Origin: Acanthaster planci
Lineage: Eukaryota; Echinodermata; Asteroidea; Valvatida; Acanthasteridae
Length of the DNA: 64,000 bases
Direction of reading: 5' to 3'
Assembly (NCBI RefSeq): GCF_001949145.1
Contig: NW_019091490.1
Span: 1,475,938 to 1,539,937, forward strand
Of the stretch, positions 1 through 10,137 are shown piece after piece. The number at the start of each line of letters is the position of its first letter. Within the stretch, counting starts at the first letter, position 1. The position numbers and the translations under genes were made by a program. Below the pieces are notes generated by a model. The model saw only the letters and a program-made list of their open reading frames with translations. It was not told the DNA's origin and did not search any database.

Positions 1-1360
1 AGCTGTTGGTAGCAAGTGTAGCCTAAGCTTTAAAATGTAACAGATTTGGCCAGTCGGAATAGACAGCCCTTTCGGTAAACCTGAACTGCCTGGTCTAGTT
101 TTTTTTTCTTCTTCTTCTTTTTCTCCTCCCCTTGCGTGTTGACCTCTCTCGATTGGGTCTGTTTCTTTTGGCACGCGCAATCCGCTCTGTAGCCCTTTTA
201 CCCAGCACAGCCTATACATAGTGCGACAGGGGACGATCACATTGCCACCCCCACGGTCTATTTTTCAATGTCACCTGCACCTTGGAGCCAGTCAAGCGTA
301 AAAGTACCTGAGCAGTAACTCCCGGAGTCAACCGGCCCTGTGTGTATACTGGCCGTAATTACAGCCGACAGACGCTCGCATTATACGGGCAAATTTTCCG
401 ACTTGGGTGTTTTTTCGCAAGATGTTTATTTTATTGGGGATTTTTTTTTTTGGTCGGGGGACAGGTGGTCCGCAATCTAGAAAATTCACCTGTCTTGAGT
501 GGATAAGGGGAGCCCGGAATAAACCCGGCATTTTACACGCTCTAGTGGTGTCTCGGCTGCGGTCCAGTGACGGAGAAATTGAATGAAGAAGAGGGTGGAT
601 GGGATGAGAGAAGAAAGAGAGAGGGAACCGAGGGTACGAACCTGGAAAAAAAAAGGAGTTTTCTCTTCCCTCGTCATGCGGGACACACCGAGAGAGACGG
701 ATGCACTTTCCTCCGGGGACAACTTGTGTTGTCCTTACGCCGGCATGCCCCAGCCGCCTGGGCAAATCGGTCAATTTGCCGGGCGAAAATGAAACTCATT
801 GCTGCTTCGCCAAGGTCAGTTTAGGCGCGATAATCTCATTTCTATGGACGTGTGAACTGGAGGGTGATCAAACCAGTTCACCTACACTTGAATTGACTAT
901 ACGGTTTCATTCAACCACTCAACAGGACTTTAGTGTAAACCTGTGGGCAAATGCACAGGCACGCAGTCTTTAGCATTTTGTCTGAGCACAAGTTTTCGAG
1001 GTCATTTTCTGTCTGCACTTGACTACTTAAGTCCTCAGAGATAGAGAAAAAAAATCACCTTTGCCGAGCAGACTGACCAACGTGTGCACAAAGCGGTGTG
1101 ATTTCAAGAAAGCTACATACACTATACAGCACGGAGACTATACCGTTACACGATTGGTGAAGATTCAACCCATTTAAGCATTTGAATTTAGAGGCCTCCG
1201 TAGAAGTACCAATATACTTATGCCTAAGTTATATACAGTTTTACGCCGCACCTATCTCGCCAATTCTGTTACGGTATTCGTTTTAGAGACCAAGTCTTCG
1301 TGTGCACTTGTGCCTGTTAGTATGTCAGCGTGCAGTAAATTTCTGGCACAGTTTTATCAA
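1..1360. other. non-coding stretch, no gene recognised
   Basis: No open frame with a convincing start, splice signals or recognisable protein motif is seen on either strand. A T/C-rich tract lies around 100-130, and a purine-rich stretch around 580-660. The longest open frame (774-328, minus) is low-complexity and starts without recognisable context; it is treated as chance. Confidence 0.5.
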
Positions 1361-1476
1361 ATGAAGGTGAGGCATGGAACCCAAAATAGTCTGGCACCAC
1401 CCCATTCTACAGCTTACATTGAATGAGATCGATTCAAGGAACATGATAAAAAATAGCTTCCTTGTGTATGAGGTCC
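1361..1476 (+). repeat. 5'-truncated copy of the MITE-like family (copy A)
   Basis: About 116 bp align over their whole length with the right-hand part of the element at 20851-21148. Both share the block CCCAAAATAGTCTGGCACC, then GATTCA-GGAACA-GATAAAAA-TGGCTTCC-TGTG variants in the same order and spacing. The left half and left terminal inverted repeat are not found upstream, so this copy is partial. Confidence 0.65.
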
Positions 1477-4400
1477 TATTGGTATCTCGTCGGAGCACAA
1501 TCCTCGTTTTCAGATAAGCAAGGTTGTGGGTACCAACTTGGTCTGGGTAATTCTGTGCCAGTTTTGCAACGTCATCAACGTTGAATTGGCTCCAAAGGAA
1601 TACATTTCCTCTACTGAGGGGTGACATCTACATGTTGTTTATTCATAATTATATGGCTGCTCTCCATCATCTGACGTCACGAGACACGAGACATATGTCT
1701 TTTTATCACAGGAATCCTTCCTCCATTTGCTGTCTGAGTCACAATGGCCTTTTCTCTCATAACAATGTCACTTGTTTCATTTCGGTTTTGCTTTTCTGCG
1801 GGGGAATTCAATTCATTAGATGTGATATACCGAGAGAAAATAAACTGCGCATGATCATAACAGGAATTGTGGCACATTTCACAGTGTGTCCTTGTAGATT
1901 TGATTTTGCGTTTAACAGTTATTTCCATTTTGCCAAGTATATTTGCTGAATTGTACAGATCAGTAAAGGAAAGATTTGACAAATATAAGAGTAAGAATTA
2001 GTAAGATGCAAATGAGAAGAAAAGGGGCAACACGGAGGCATTTTCGGAAGACAAAGTTTGCTACAGAAATGCCTTATTAAGACAAAAAAACAGAAAAACA
2101 AAACCAACAACTGTATAAGCTCAACAGACTAGACAAACCCTTTTTAAAAAAATGCCACTAACTGGGATGAACCTGACTTTTGGAGAACTGTTGGTTCGGA
2201 ACGTACTGTTGTATAATAGCAATACCAAAAGTTTCATCAATGACCGCGCATTGAAGTCTTGAAGTAAGGCATTTTCCGTCAGACCCACGGTTTGACGACA
2301 CTACGGAGGGGAGAGGAATCGACTCTGACGTATGTCCCAAATAATTTATCGAACGACCTTGAAAATCGAGCGTCGATATATTCCCCATCAGGTCATAATG
2401 TTTCTGACGTGACATCGACAGCAGTTAACAATATTTGGCACCACTCTGTCGTGCCTGTTAAGAGATCTTTATATCCTTGAATATGAAGACACGCGTTTTG
2501 CCCAGCGATGCAAGATAATGTTGAATAAAAGAAAAATGCCGGCTCTATAAAACACACACGGGGGGGTGTCGATGCGGTTACAATCAGGACCCGTGCCGAT
2601 GTGCACTCGAGTAAAAACAATGGTTATTCACATTCGGCGTGCCAGGGATCGAAACTGCAACATTGTGTCCGTCCACTTCCCGCCCCGTAATTGCGCCGCG
2701 TAATCTTTGCTTCGTGCCGTGGAAGGAAACATCAAAGGTCGGCTTCGTTGAGCGTTTTGTCTGATCGTTCCCCGACTCGTCGCTTAATTAGTTAAGGCTA
2801 CAAGTTATGACAATGGCTCCTCACCAATTGTCACGTCGGTCTAGTGAAAGAGAGACGGAGAAAGAGAGAGGATTCTTTGTCCTGCGCATTTCTGAGATCG
2901 CTTACTTGGTACTAAATTGAGCGTAATTTGTTCATGCAAGGTTGATCTGCATTTAACTGCACCGAAACGTAAACGACACCTGTTGAAGAGCGCCCTCTAT
3001 TATAATACGAGAGGGTGCCATGTTGTTAAAACAATAGCCTCCTTGATGGTATTTTTCTCGTACTTGGAAGAGAAGAATAGCACAGCATCTGCCGTAAAAT
3101 AAATATCTCACTAAGTTTACAATATCAGGACTAAACTGCCGTCAAAGCTCTCTTTTCAAGAGCTCCTTTTCAGAATTTTTGAACGGACTCTGAATGCGTC
3201 AACGCCGTTACTGGAACATTGCATTCTGTGCATGTAACTAAGTCTAGTAAACGACAAGTTGGTTAGGCATGGAAGAAGTTGGAAAACGCGCCCTTAAGGC
3301 GTGCAGGTACTATACTAGTTAGGCATGCATTGAGAAAAGAGAATTTTAGGCGGGTTCTGTTGATACGTTTGCCCGGCACTACACACAGTCCTAAAACGGC
3401 ATGCACCATGGATAGCATCTTAATTCCTAGGGACTGAAAAATTGCCTGACCTGACGGAGAAATGTGTACTAAAAAATCGACCTCTCACTTCTGAAAATCT
3501 GAAATTCATGAGGACTAATTCAACTATACGTACTCGTGAGCAGGTAAAAATTACCAGATTATTTTATAGTAGTCTTCAGGTAAAAGCTAAGATTAAAATG
3601 AAGAAAAGCAAAATGAGTTTTGATGTTTGAAATTTTTAAGGAAAGAAAGAGGGGCAGTGCGCTTTTATGAAGTGTTCTAAAGTCTTATTATCCAAACTCT
3701 ACTGACGAGAATGGCATCGGGCGGGCCCGACCCGACTAAATCTAGAACCCATCTACCGTAGGGAAGTGAACGTTATACGTTTTCATTCTGACCGAAGTAC
3801 ATGAACATATCAAAATGAACCCAGACGTGCCTTACAGAGAGACCTAAATGCCGAATGCAAGAGGTCGTTAAGTTCGTTTTTTTTACCGATCTCCATGTGA
3901 TTTTCCAACAATATCACAGGAACACAGAGATGAAATTCCGACGTGTGTATTTTTATTTGGTTGATTGTAATTAGAACACATTGTCCAAATTATATAGAAA
4001 GTGATTGGGCGGCCCCATGTAAAATCCTCCTCATGCTTGCTTGATTGTGTTTCATGAATTCTACCAGGTTTATGCAAACGAGTATAATCAGCATACACGC
4101 TGGCCTAGATGCTCCCAAAAAGCAGACACAGTAGCCAACCAAAATACCATTCGGCTTTTTCCTCCTTCATTGGTGAGCAAATTTATGTTCGGTATCCATT
4201 GCTCGTTCATCCCGATAATTGAGCAAGATTATGGGTGGTTTTAACTGCCAACAGACGTGACCAGAAACATGTAGCGAGAAAACAATTGCAGCACTGCGAT
4301 TAATGGGGCTAACCTTTGAAACGGTATCAGTGAAGTTGTCGCTCTTGGTGTGGCGCACGAGGGAAGCAGCACCATTGGTATCACGAGTACGGCTTTGATA

Positions 4401-4663
4401 ATCAAACTTCAAACAAAAGAGCCAGTCACACGCGTTGAATATGAGCGATTGGGGACGGTGACCAGTCAACGAAAACTTGTGAAAGCAGTTATCAAGGCAC
4501 GTAGTTCCCAGACACGATAAGGACAAACTTGCCCAGAATCACTGTTTAATTAAGTATCTTGCCCCTCAAATGGTATACATGTAGGCTACTTACAGTAAAC
4601 ACATTCCTTATACTTCTTGGCGTTGATTTCCTCCAAACTTCACTCCTTCCTTTCTTTCCTGCT
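1477..4663. other. non-coding stretch 3' of the minus-strand gene model
   Basis: No exon could be supported apart from the 3' UTR of the gene model just to the right. A TGACGTCA site is at 1672-1679. A CTCF-like motif (reverse strand, AGAGGGCGCT core) is at about 2988-3002. A degenerate tRNA-like A/B-box pair may lie on the minus strand at about 2650-2700. A minus-strand ATTAAA at 4550-4545 is a possible polyadenylation signal for the model ending at 4664. Confidence 0.4.
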
Positions 4664-4809
4664 TCAAAGCGGTCTTTTTTCCGTTATCTCTTTCTGAAGA
4701 ATCTGGTCAGGAGTAAATTTCACCGCAGCGTTACCAATAATGACCCCTGGCAAGTTTCCCAGAAAACTTGTGAAATCAGTCACGTATCGTCTCATTTCAG
4801 ACAAAGACC
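4664..4809 (-). CDS. candidate terminal coding exon of a small mitochondrial protein gene
   Basis: On the minus strand an AG at 4811-4810 is followed by 146 nt: 2 nt completing a split codon, 47 sense codons and TGA (4666-4664). The preceding exon (6329-6218) ends in phase 1 with T, and T plus GG gives TGG (Trp), so the phases match. The encoded C-terminus contains LSEMRRYVTDFTSFLG, then a short apolar stretch (VIIGNAAV) and a charged tail (FTPDQILQKEITEKRPL). It is well mixed and not low-complexity. A variant poly(A) signal ATTAAA lies about 115 nt past the stop. Caveats: the pyrimidine tract before the acceptor is modest, a GTAAGT on the same strand (4593-4588) sits beyond the stop, and another exon could lie between the two. 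Joined to exon 1 the protein would be 85 aa. I do not recognise the family. Confidence 0.3.
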
Positions 4810-6217
4810 CTACCGTAAAACCCAGATTGAAACATCTTAGTTTCCATGCAGGTCTTTCTCAAGTCCTAAAGAGCGGTTTTGAATATCCATGTATTTGCCT
4901 GTAAATGGTCATTTTTTAAGTGGGGGGAGCTATTTAAAATAACACCCTGTTTTGCCCGTGTGGAAACAAATACACTCCGGCTAACATAACTTTATTCATA
5001 ACTATTGAATCTCCTCAATGCATGTATCGGGTTTGGCTGGTTACTGGAAACACTGTTTTGGAAAAAAAATAATAATAAAAACGTGACGCATCAAAGCACC
5101 CGCGCGTTCCTTGTCTGATTTGGTTTCCACGGCCTGATAATTTGAAATTGAAACGTAAACTCGCCAAAACATCTGTCTGAGCCCATTGTATCCGCGTACA
5201 GTTAACTATTAGTGCTGTGCAATGGACAACAAATAGTTAAAGGGAGGATGAAATTAAATAGGACAATGGAGGGCCTAGCGCATCGCTGACTACAGTCTGG
5301 AAAAAAATATCTGGCCTCAAGCTATTTGCTTTGTCGTTTTCGCCTGTCAAAGGCAATACCAGTGGCCACAGTTTCGTGCATGGATTTTTTTTTGGAGGTG
5401 GGAAACCGAGAGTACACAGCTTTTTGTACTTGACTTTTAGGCGCGAAAAATTTGCCCACGCCGAAAGGTAATTTCACGCGAACAATACTAAATGTTGTCA
5501 CCCACTGCGCACGTCCTTGACGCTGCAACATTTTGTGTGTTATGGGAAAGCAAGGTTTATTTTGGTCGCACAATGAGTGTAGATTGAGACATAAAGAACT
5601 AAGCAGACCTGTCATTTTTTATTTCACATGATTTCTTTTGCACATGAGGGGAAGGGGTCATACGGAAATTTTGGCATTTTACTATGTGAAATGTCAAACT
5701 GCGTTGAACTCAAAAAGGTAAATATTTTTTCACCGCGTGCTACTTTTCAAAAACAGGTTTGAAGCCAGAGAATCGCCCTTGGAGAATAACATTGGGTAGG
5801 CAATCGTGTGTTTAATTGTTGTTGCCAAGACAAACAATTTTTGTAAAAGGAAAAAAAAAAGAGGAGCAAATTCAGCAAAGCTGACGTCCACGTCCAGTGA
5901 AACAGGCCAGAACGCGAGCATCCGCAGCCCATTCCAGCGGGTGCCCGCTCGTGGGTCGATCGATAACAGGTCGCCCTTTCCAGCCAGTATTAAGGCGTCT
6001 CAATTTGGGCAGGCCTTTGTGACACCCTGGCAAAGAAGACGGCAAGGAGGCCAGATGAGGAGCACAAAAGGAACAGACACAAAATGATGACAGAGAGAGA
6101 GAGAGACAGAGAGAGAGAGAGTGAGCGGGCCCCGGAATCTGCCCGCTCGGAAGAGTCGAGTTTCCCGGCTCGACGAGGATCCCATATCCAGAAATCTATC
6201 TGGTTGCACAGACTCAC
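4810..6217 (-). other. putative intron of the 6329-4664 gene model
   Basis: It begins on the minus strand with GTGAGT (6217-6212) and ends with AG (4811-4810). Another acceptor-like site on the same strand (T-rich tract then CAG near 5300) leads into a frame that could add exons, and one short frame ends with TGA just before an AATAAA near 5000, an alternative 3' end. A GA microsatellite lies inside at 6091-6124. No other coding block stands out. Confidence 0.3.
6091..6124. repeat. (GA)n microsatellite
   Basis: Near-perfect GA dinucleotide run with one interruption (GACAGAGA). It lies in the putative intron of the minus-strand gene model. Confidence 0.9.
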
Positions 6218-6329
6218 AGGCCTGGCCAGGTGCGGAGGTATACCGCCCTTCGTGAAACAGAAGACGGGCCACTGATTGGCGCGCACCGCTGACAGTGCAC
6301 AGGAAGTCTCGGACAACGGCAGCCGCCAT
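6218..6329 (-). CDS. first coding exon of a probable nuclear-encoded mitochondrial protein
   Basis: The ATG at 6329-6327 sits in CAAGATGGCGGC, with A at -3 and G at +4, and also forms a perfect YY1 site. This overlap of start codon and YY1 motif is typical of housekeeping and mitochondrial-protein genes. The exon encodes 37 codons plus one base and ends at T|GTGAGT (donor GT at 6217-6216). The peptide starts MAAAVVRDFLCTVSG. It has Arg at 7, 17, 22 and 29, only two acidic residues, many Ala/Val/Leu/Ser, and the segment FHEGRYTSAPG. Arg29-Tyr30 before Thr-Ser resembles an R-2 mitochondrial processing peptidase cleavage site, so a matrix-targeting presequence is inferred. The next exon may be 4809-4664. 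The identity of the mature protein is unknown. Chance cannot be excluded, but start context, presequence and donor agree. Confidence 0.55.
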
Positions 6330-6333
6330 CTTG
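6322..6333 (-). promoter_or_regulatory. YY1 consensus overlapping the start codon
   Basis: GCCGCCATCTTG on the plus strand is CAAGATGGCGGC on the minus strand, a perfect YY1 core. It overlaps the initiator ATG of the minus-strand exon. GATTGG (inverted CCAAT) and AGGAAGT (ETS-like) motifs lie inside the exon in a CpG-rich context (about 6270-6330). A role in transcription initiation is inferred. Confidence 0.5.
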
Positions 6334-8468
6334 AATGCCTCTTTTAGCTTGGCACTATGGGATAGTATCTCGTTTCGTAAAGGAAATTGATGGAGTAATC
6401 ATGTGTCCCAGATTTAAAAACATATTAAACACATCTTTCTGTATACGGTGTTTGACTTGGTGTGAAATGTTCGTGTTTGATTAATTTTCTTTATGCACTA
6501 TTCAACTTTTTCCCCCACATTTTATAGTTTGTGATTGCTACTTGAAGTCTTAGTCTGTCAGTCATAGTGCTTATTTACATAATACGTTTTTCACACACAC
6601 CCACGCGCATGTTTCGTGATGCAGGCGCCTTTTGGACATGGAATATATATAAAAAAAACTTTGCCATGTGACGATCATTTTAGGCATTCGCTTGTTTACT
6701 CATTCGTGCATAGGCTGGTTGAAAACACACATGGCACTCATGGACCAGTTGCTGTTTATATGTTGCGAAAAACAGGGCTTTTAACAAAAGGCCTGCCATC
6801 TTTTGTGTCCACAAAACCTTAATTTTTTTACAGGGTTGACTTATTATAGTGACTAATCCCGTTGTCATTGTTTCTCAAACCCGAGTCTGTTGATCGTTAT
6901 TCTTCCGATCTGTTGTCTCTGTTACCCACCAAACAATCGTCCAAAATGCTGAAAAACATGTATGGCGTGATTTTCTGGTCTATTTTTATCTTCCGTGTAG
7001 CGGCGCCATATAATTACCGTTGAATTTTGTTTTAACTGCCACCAGCATTCCTTCGTAGATAATGCCGACGCAAACAGAATGGTATTTTGAAGAGAAGTTG
7101 ATGGTGACAAAAAATGCCGTGGCAGTGGTTTTCCTATCTTGTCCAGGTGTGGGCGCAGCCAAGTTGATGACATTCAAATTCGGAGTTAATTTTCTCCGGA
7201 GGGTTTTCGTTTTTGGAGCTGTTTTTTTTTTTGTCCAATGATGATTTTTTTTAGTGCCGTGTTTACAGGCTCGAGACACGAGACAGGCTTTCTTGTTGGC
7301 GGTGTGTAACTGTACGCTGTTACTCGTTGGTTTTGCCTTGGCATTCATGCACATGGTTTGGAAGATGCAGACCACACCTACGTTGAGGACCCCATTTTGT
7401 CGTGTAGGAGGAGACGGGAGGTCATCAACAGGACTCGAAAAATGAGACTGCGATTTTTGTGTCGGGACATCATCTGCTCTGTAGATGTTTATCTAGGAGG
7501 AAATGAAAACGTCCAAGAAACGTAGGTAAGGTAACATTAATTGAACTGTCGTTGACCCATAACCCTTTGTCCGTTGCTGTTTTGGCTTGGTTTTGGTATG
7601 GCTTAGCGTTGCTGGTCGCTGTTTAAGTCGGAGCACCTTTTGTCCTTCTTCACTACATTAAATGTCCCGAGCGACATGTTTGGCCGGTTCCCTTCCGCAT
7701 TCAACTCTGCACAGCGCACAATCGAACGGAATATGCGCAGAAAGTGAAACTACAAGCTCCGGTCCCGTTCGTGGCTTGCTAGTCAAAGGCTTACAGCTCG
7801 CCAGAACTTTGGGTGTGTTTTTTGTCGTTTTGTTCTTGAGCAGTCATATTAAGCGGATTTTTTTAAAGGGTCTTTTAATCCTTAGATCTCATGTGGTCTA
7901 CACTCGCAGCCCTCTCTGTCATACGCAGCAAGGCATCTGAACAATGGAACCTCGTGCAGTCGAATCGTGCAGTGAGGCGCATATACGTGACCTATAAAGG
8001 TGCTGCTTGTGGCTGTTGCGACTTTCTGTCGTCCACCGCAAACAGTGAAATAAAAGGAAAGCTCAACTATCAAAGAAGTCGATGTAGTAAGTGTGTTGCA
8101 TTGGTTTTCATTCTTCGGATGTCTGAGTTACTGCTGTAGACGTGTTTTATTTTTGAACAAATAAAGAAATCGGCTCTTACACTCACGAACACAAAACATC
8201 ATCACGTGATTGATGGCCGAGTCCGTTTAGGCATTTCATTGTCCAGCTTTTTTTTGGGGGGGGGGTTAATTCACTATTTTTGAAACTTTGGTTAAATTGA
8301 CAGTCGCTAAGCATAAAGCGTCATCAAGCCAAGCTATATCATTCTGAGTACCGTCCCTTTTTTCTCTCTCTTGTATCTAAACATAACAAATATAGAGGTT
8401 ATTATCACCAGGCAAATACTCATCAATCACACGGATTCGAACCTTTTCTTAGCCTTTTTGTATTGGGA
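6334..8468. other. upstream region of the mitochondrial-protein model; no further gene
   Basis: The minus-strand sequence ending ...GCTAAAAGAGGCATTCAAG precedes the ATG and is the likely 5' UTR and core promoter. Further right, a minus-strand ATG with good context at about 6800 opens a 39-codon hydrophobic frame (MAGLLLKALFFATYK...) without a splice donor; its meaning is unclear. A plus-strand AATAAA lies near 8158. A G10 tract is at 8256-8265. Confidence 0.35.
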
Positions 8469-8491
8469 ATTGAAACCAATTTGGTTTCAAT
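8469..8491. repeat. 11-bp-arm palindrome
   Basis: Perfect inverted repeat with arms ATTGAAACCAA / TTGGTTTCAAT separated by a single T. It could extrude as a cruciform or be a dimeric binding site. No neighbouring gene explains it. Confidence 0.85.
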
Positions 8492-9896
8492 GAGGTGAAA
8501 AAAATCTATTGGTTTTTTTCTTCTTCTTGCGAGTTTCGGTTAGCTTTCACAAACAAGGCACAGAGCCCGTCTGTTGTATGGAGCGCATTCGTTCCACCCC
8601 CGGGGCAGCAGCGACTATAAAGTGTCCATAACATCATGGACGAAGCGGTGTCTCTGTCGATTTGCATGTCAGTTATTGTCACCCGCCATCACCCGTCCCA
8701 TCAATAAGCGGGCCCAGGTTCAAATGAAAACTTTCCCGCTTGCTAATTTTACTAACCAGAGCCCCCCCACCCCGCCAAATGACAAACCTTGAACTTTTCC
8801 CTCCGTTTCTCCTTTTCGATCACACGCGACCAGAAATAAAAACAGGTGCTGTGTATTCTCCCCAACGTTTTTCTGTCTTTCACCCCGCAGAGAATGATGC
8901 GGGAAAAAAATAGAATAAAATATGCACAAGCGTCGCTTTCAATTTGAACTGTGTCAGGTGGCATGTCTGGAGTTGCACTCTTTGACTGCATATACATGGA
9001 GGAATGTTCGACGACTGTTTCCTTCCTGCACGTTCAAAAATGATACATTAATGTGAACATTAAACCTGGACAATTAACTTAGACGCCCTCTTATTTCTCT
9101 CCCTCTTAGACTGAAAACTATCTCCCTGGTATTTCTCACTCACTCTTGCAATCTCAATGCACGAGTGTATGCTCGATGATGTTCGGGGGGGGGGGAAATC
9201 GGTTTTTTAATTTTCACTTCAAGTCAACCTCGAGCAAGCCAGATGGACGTCAACCTTTGCCTTGTCACGCTATCCAAACAGCATAGGACAGGTTTGCTGT
9301 CAAGAAGCCGGCAACGGATTTCGGGAAGACGTTTGTAATTCTGCCCTTTTCTAATTACGACAACGACCGTCAAAATCTCGAGGTTTTCTTTTTTTTTTTT
9401 CTCCTGTAGCTGTGAGCTTTCTACATCTGAGCTGTGGTCCGAGTCCAACAGTTGATCTTGAGTAATAAGTGGGTAAATCGCGGGTCACCAAATCTTGCCG
9501 CAGTATGGTCTAAACGGGGCCATTTTATGACGGATTTAAATTCCTGGGGACGTGACAGATACAGCTATTTGGGATTCGGTTTTTCTCTTTGTGCAGCCTG
9601 TACATTTCCAAGTGACTGGGGGTCGTCGTGAAAACAAGGATCAGAAAGTAGAAGCATTCCATAACGACATTCAATCAGAGGATAACGATATTGCTCTTCA
9701 GTTGTGCTGTTTCTTTTGATTGAATGATTAAAATTGAACTGTGCGGTGAAGGGTTGAAGTGCAAGGGCGATCCGCTTCTGTATATAATACAAAAAGAGTC
9801 TAGCGTATTACTGTGCAGTATACGAAGAAGGAAATGACCGATGACTCTCACACAAGGCTTTGGGAGTAGAATTTTTGGGGTTGAAACTGTGACATG
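8492..9896. other. non-coding stretch, no gene recognised
   Basis: It contains a G11 tract (9185-9195), pyrimidine-rich patches around 9090-9150 and no supported exon. GTGAGT on the minus strand near 9138 has no convincing open frame before it. Confidence 0.45.
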
Positions 9897-10137
9897 CCAG
9901 CGGCGGATCCAGAAAGTTTTCCGGGGGGGTTCCAACCCGGAGATTTTTTTTGGTATTGTCTCATTATTTTTTGGCGGACAACCCGAACGATGATGAAACA
10001 TTACATAACATACATTGTTTACAATGGTATTGGTGCATTCGTTTTAGTTATTTTTTTAAAATAAATCTTCCCGTTTCTTTATTTTTTTTAAAAGCAGGTG
10101 GGGTTCGATTTCCTAACCCCCCCCCACGCCTGGATGC
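9897..10137. mobile_element. short TIR-type non-autonomous DNA element
   Basis: The left end begins CAGCGGCGGATCCAG and runs into a G tract and GGGTTCC. The right end shows the mirror arrangement on the other strand: GGGGTTCG, a C9 tract and CGCCTGGATGC. The inner sequence is T-rich with no open frame. The header (G)TGGCGGATCCAG followed by a G tract with imperfect terminal inverted repeats is a common layout of small elements in marine invertebrate genomes (from memory). No clear target-site duplication is seen, and the right TIR is degenerate. Confidence 0.45.
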
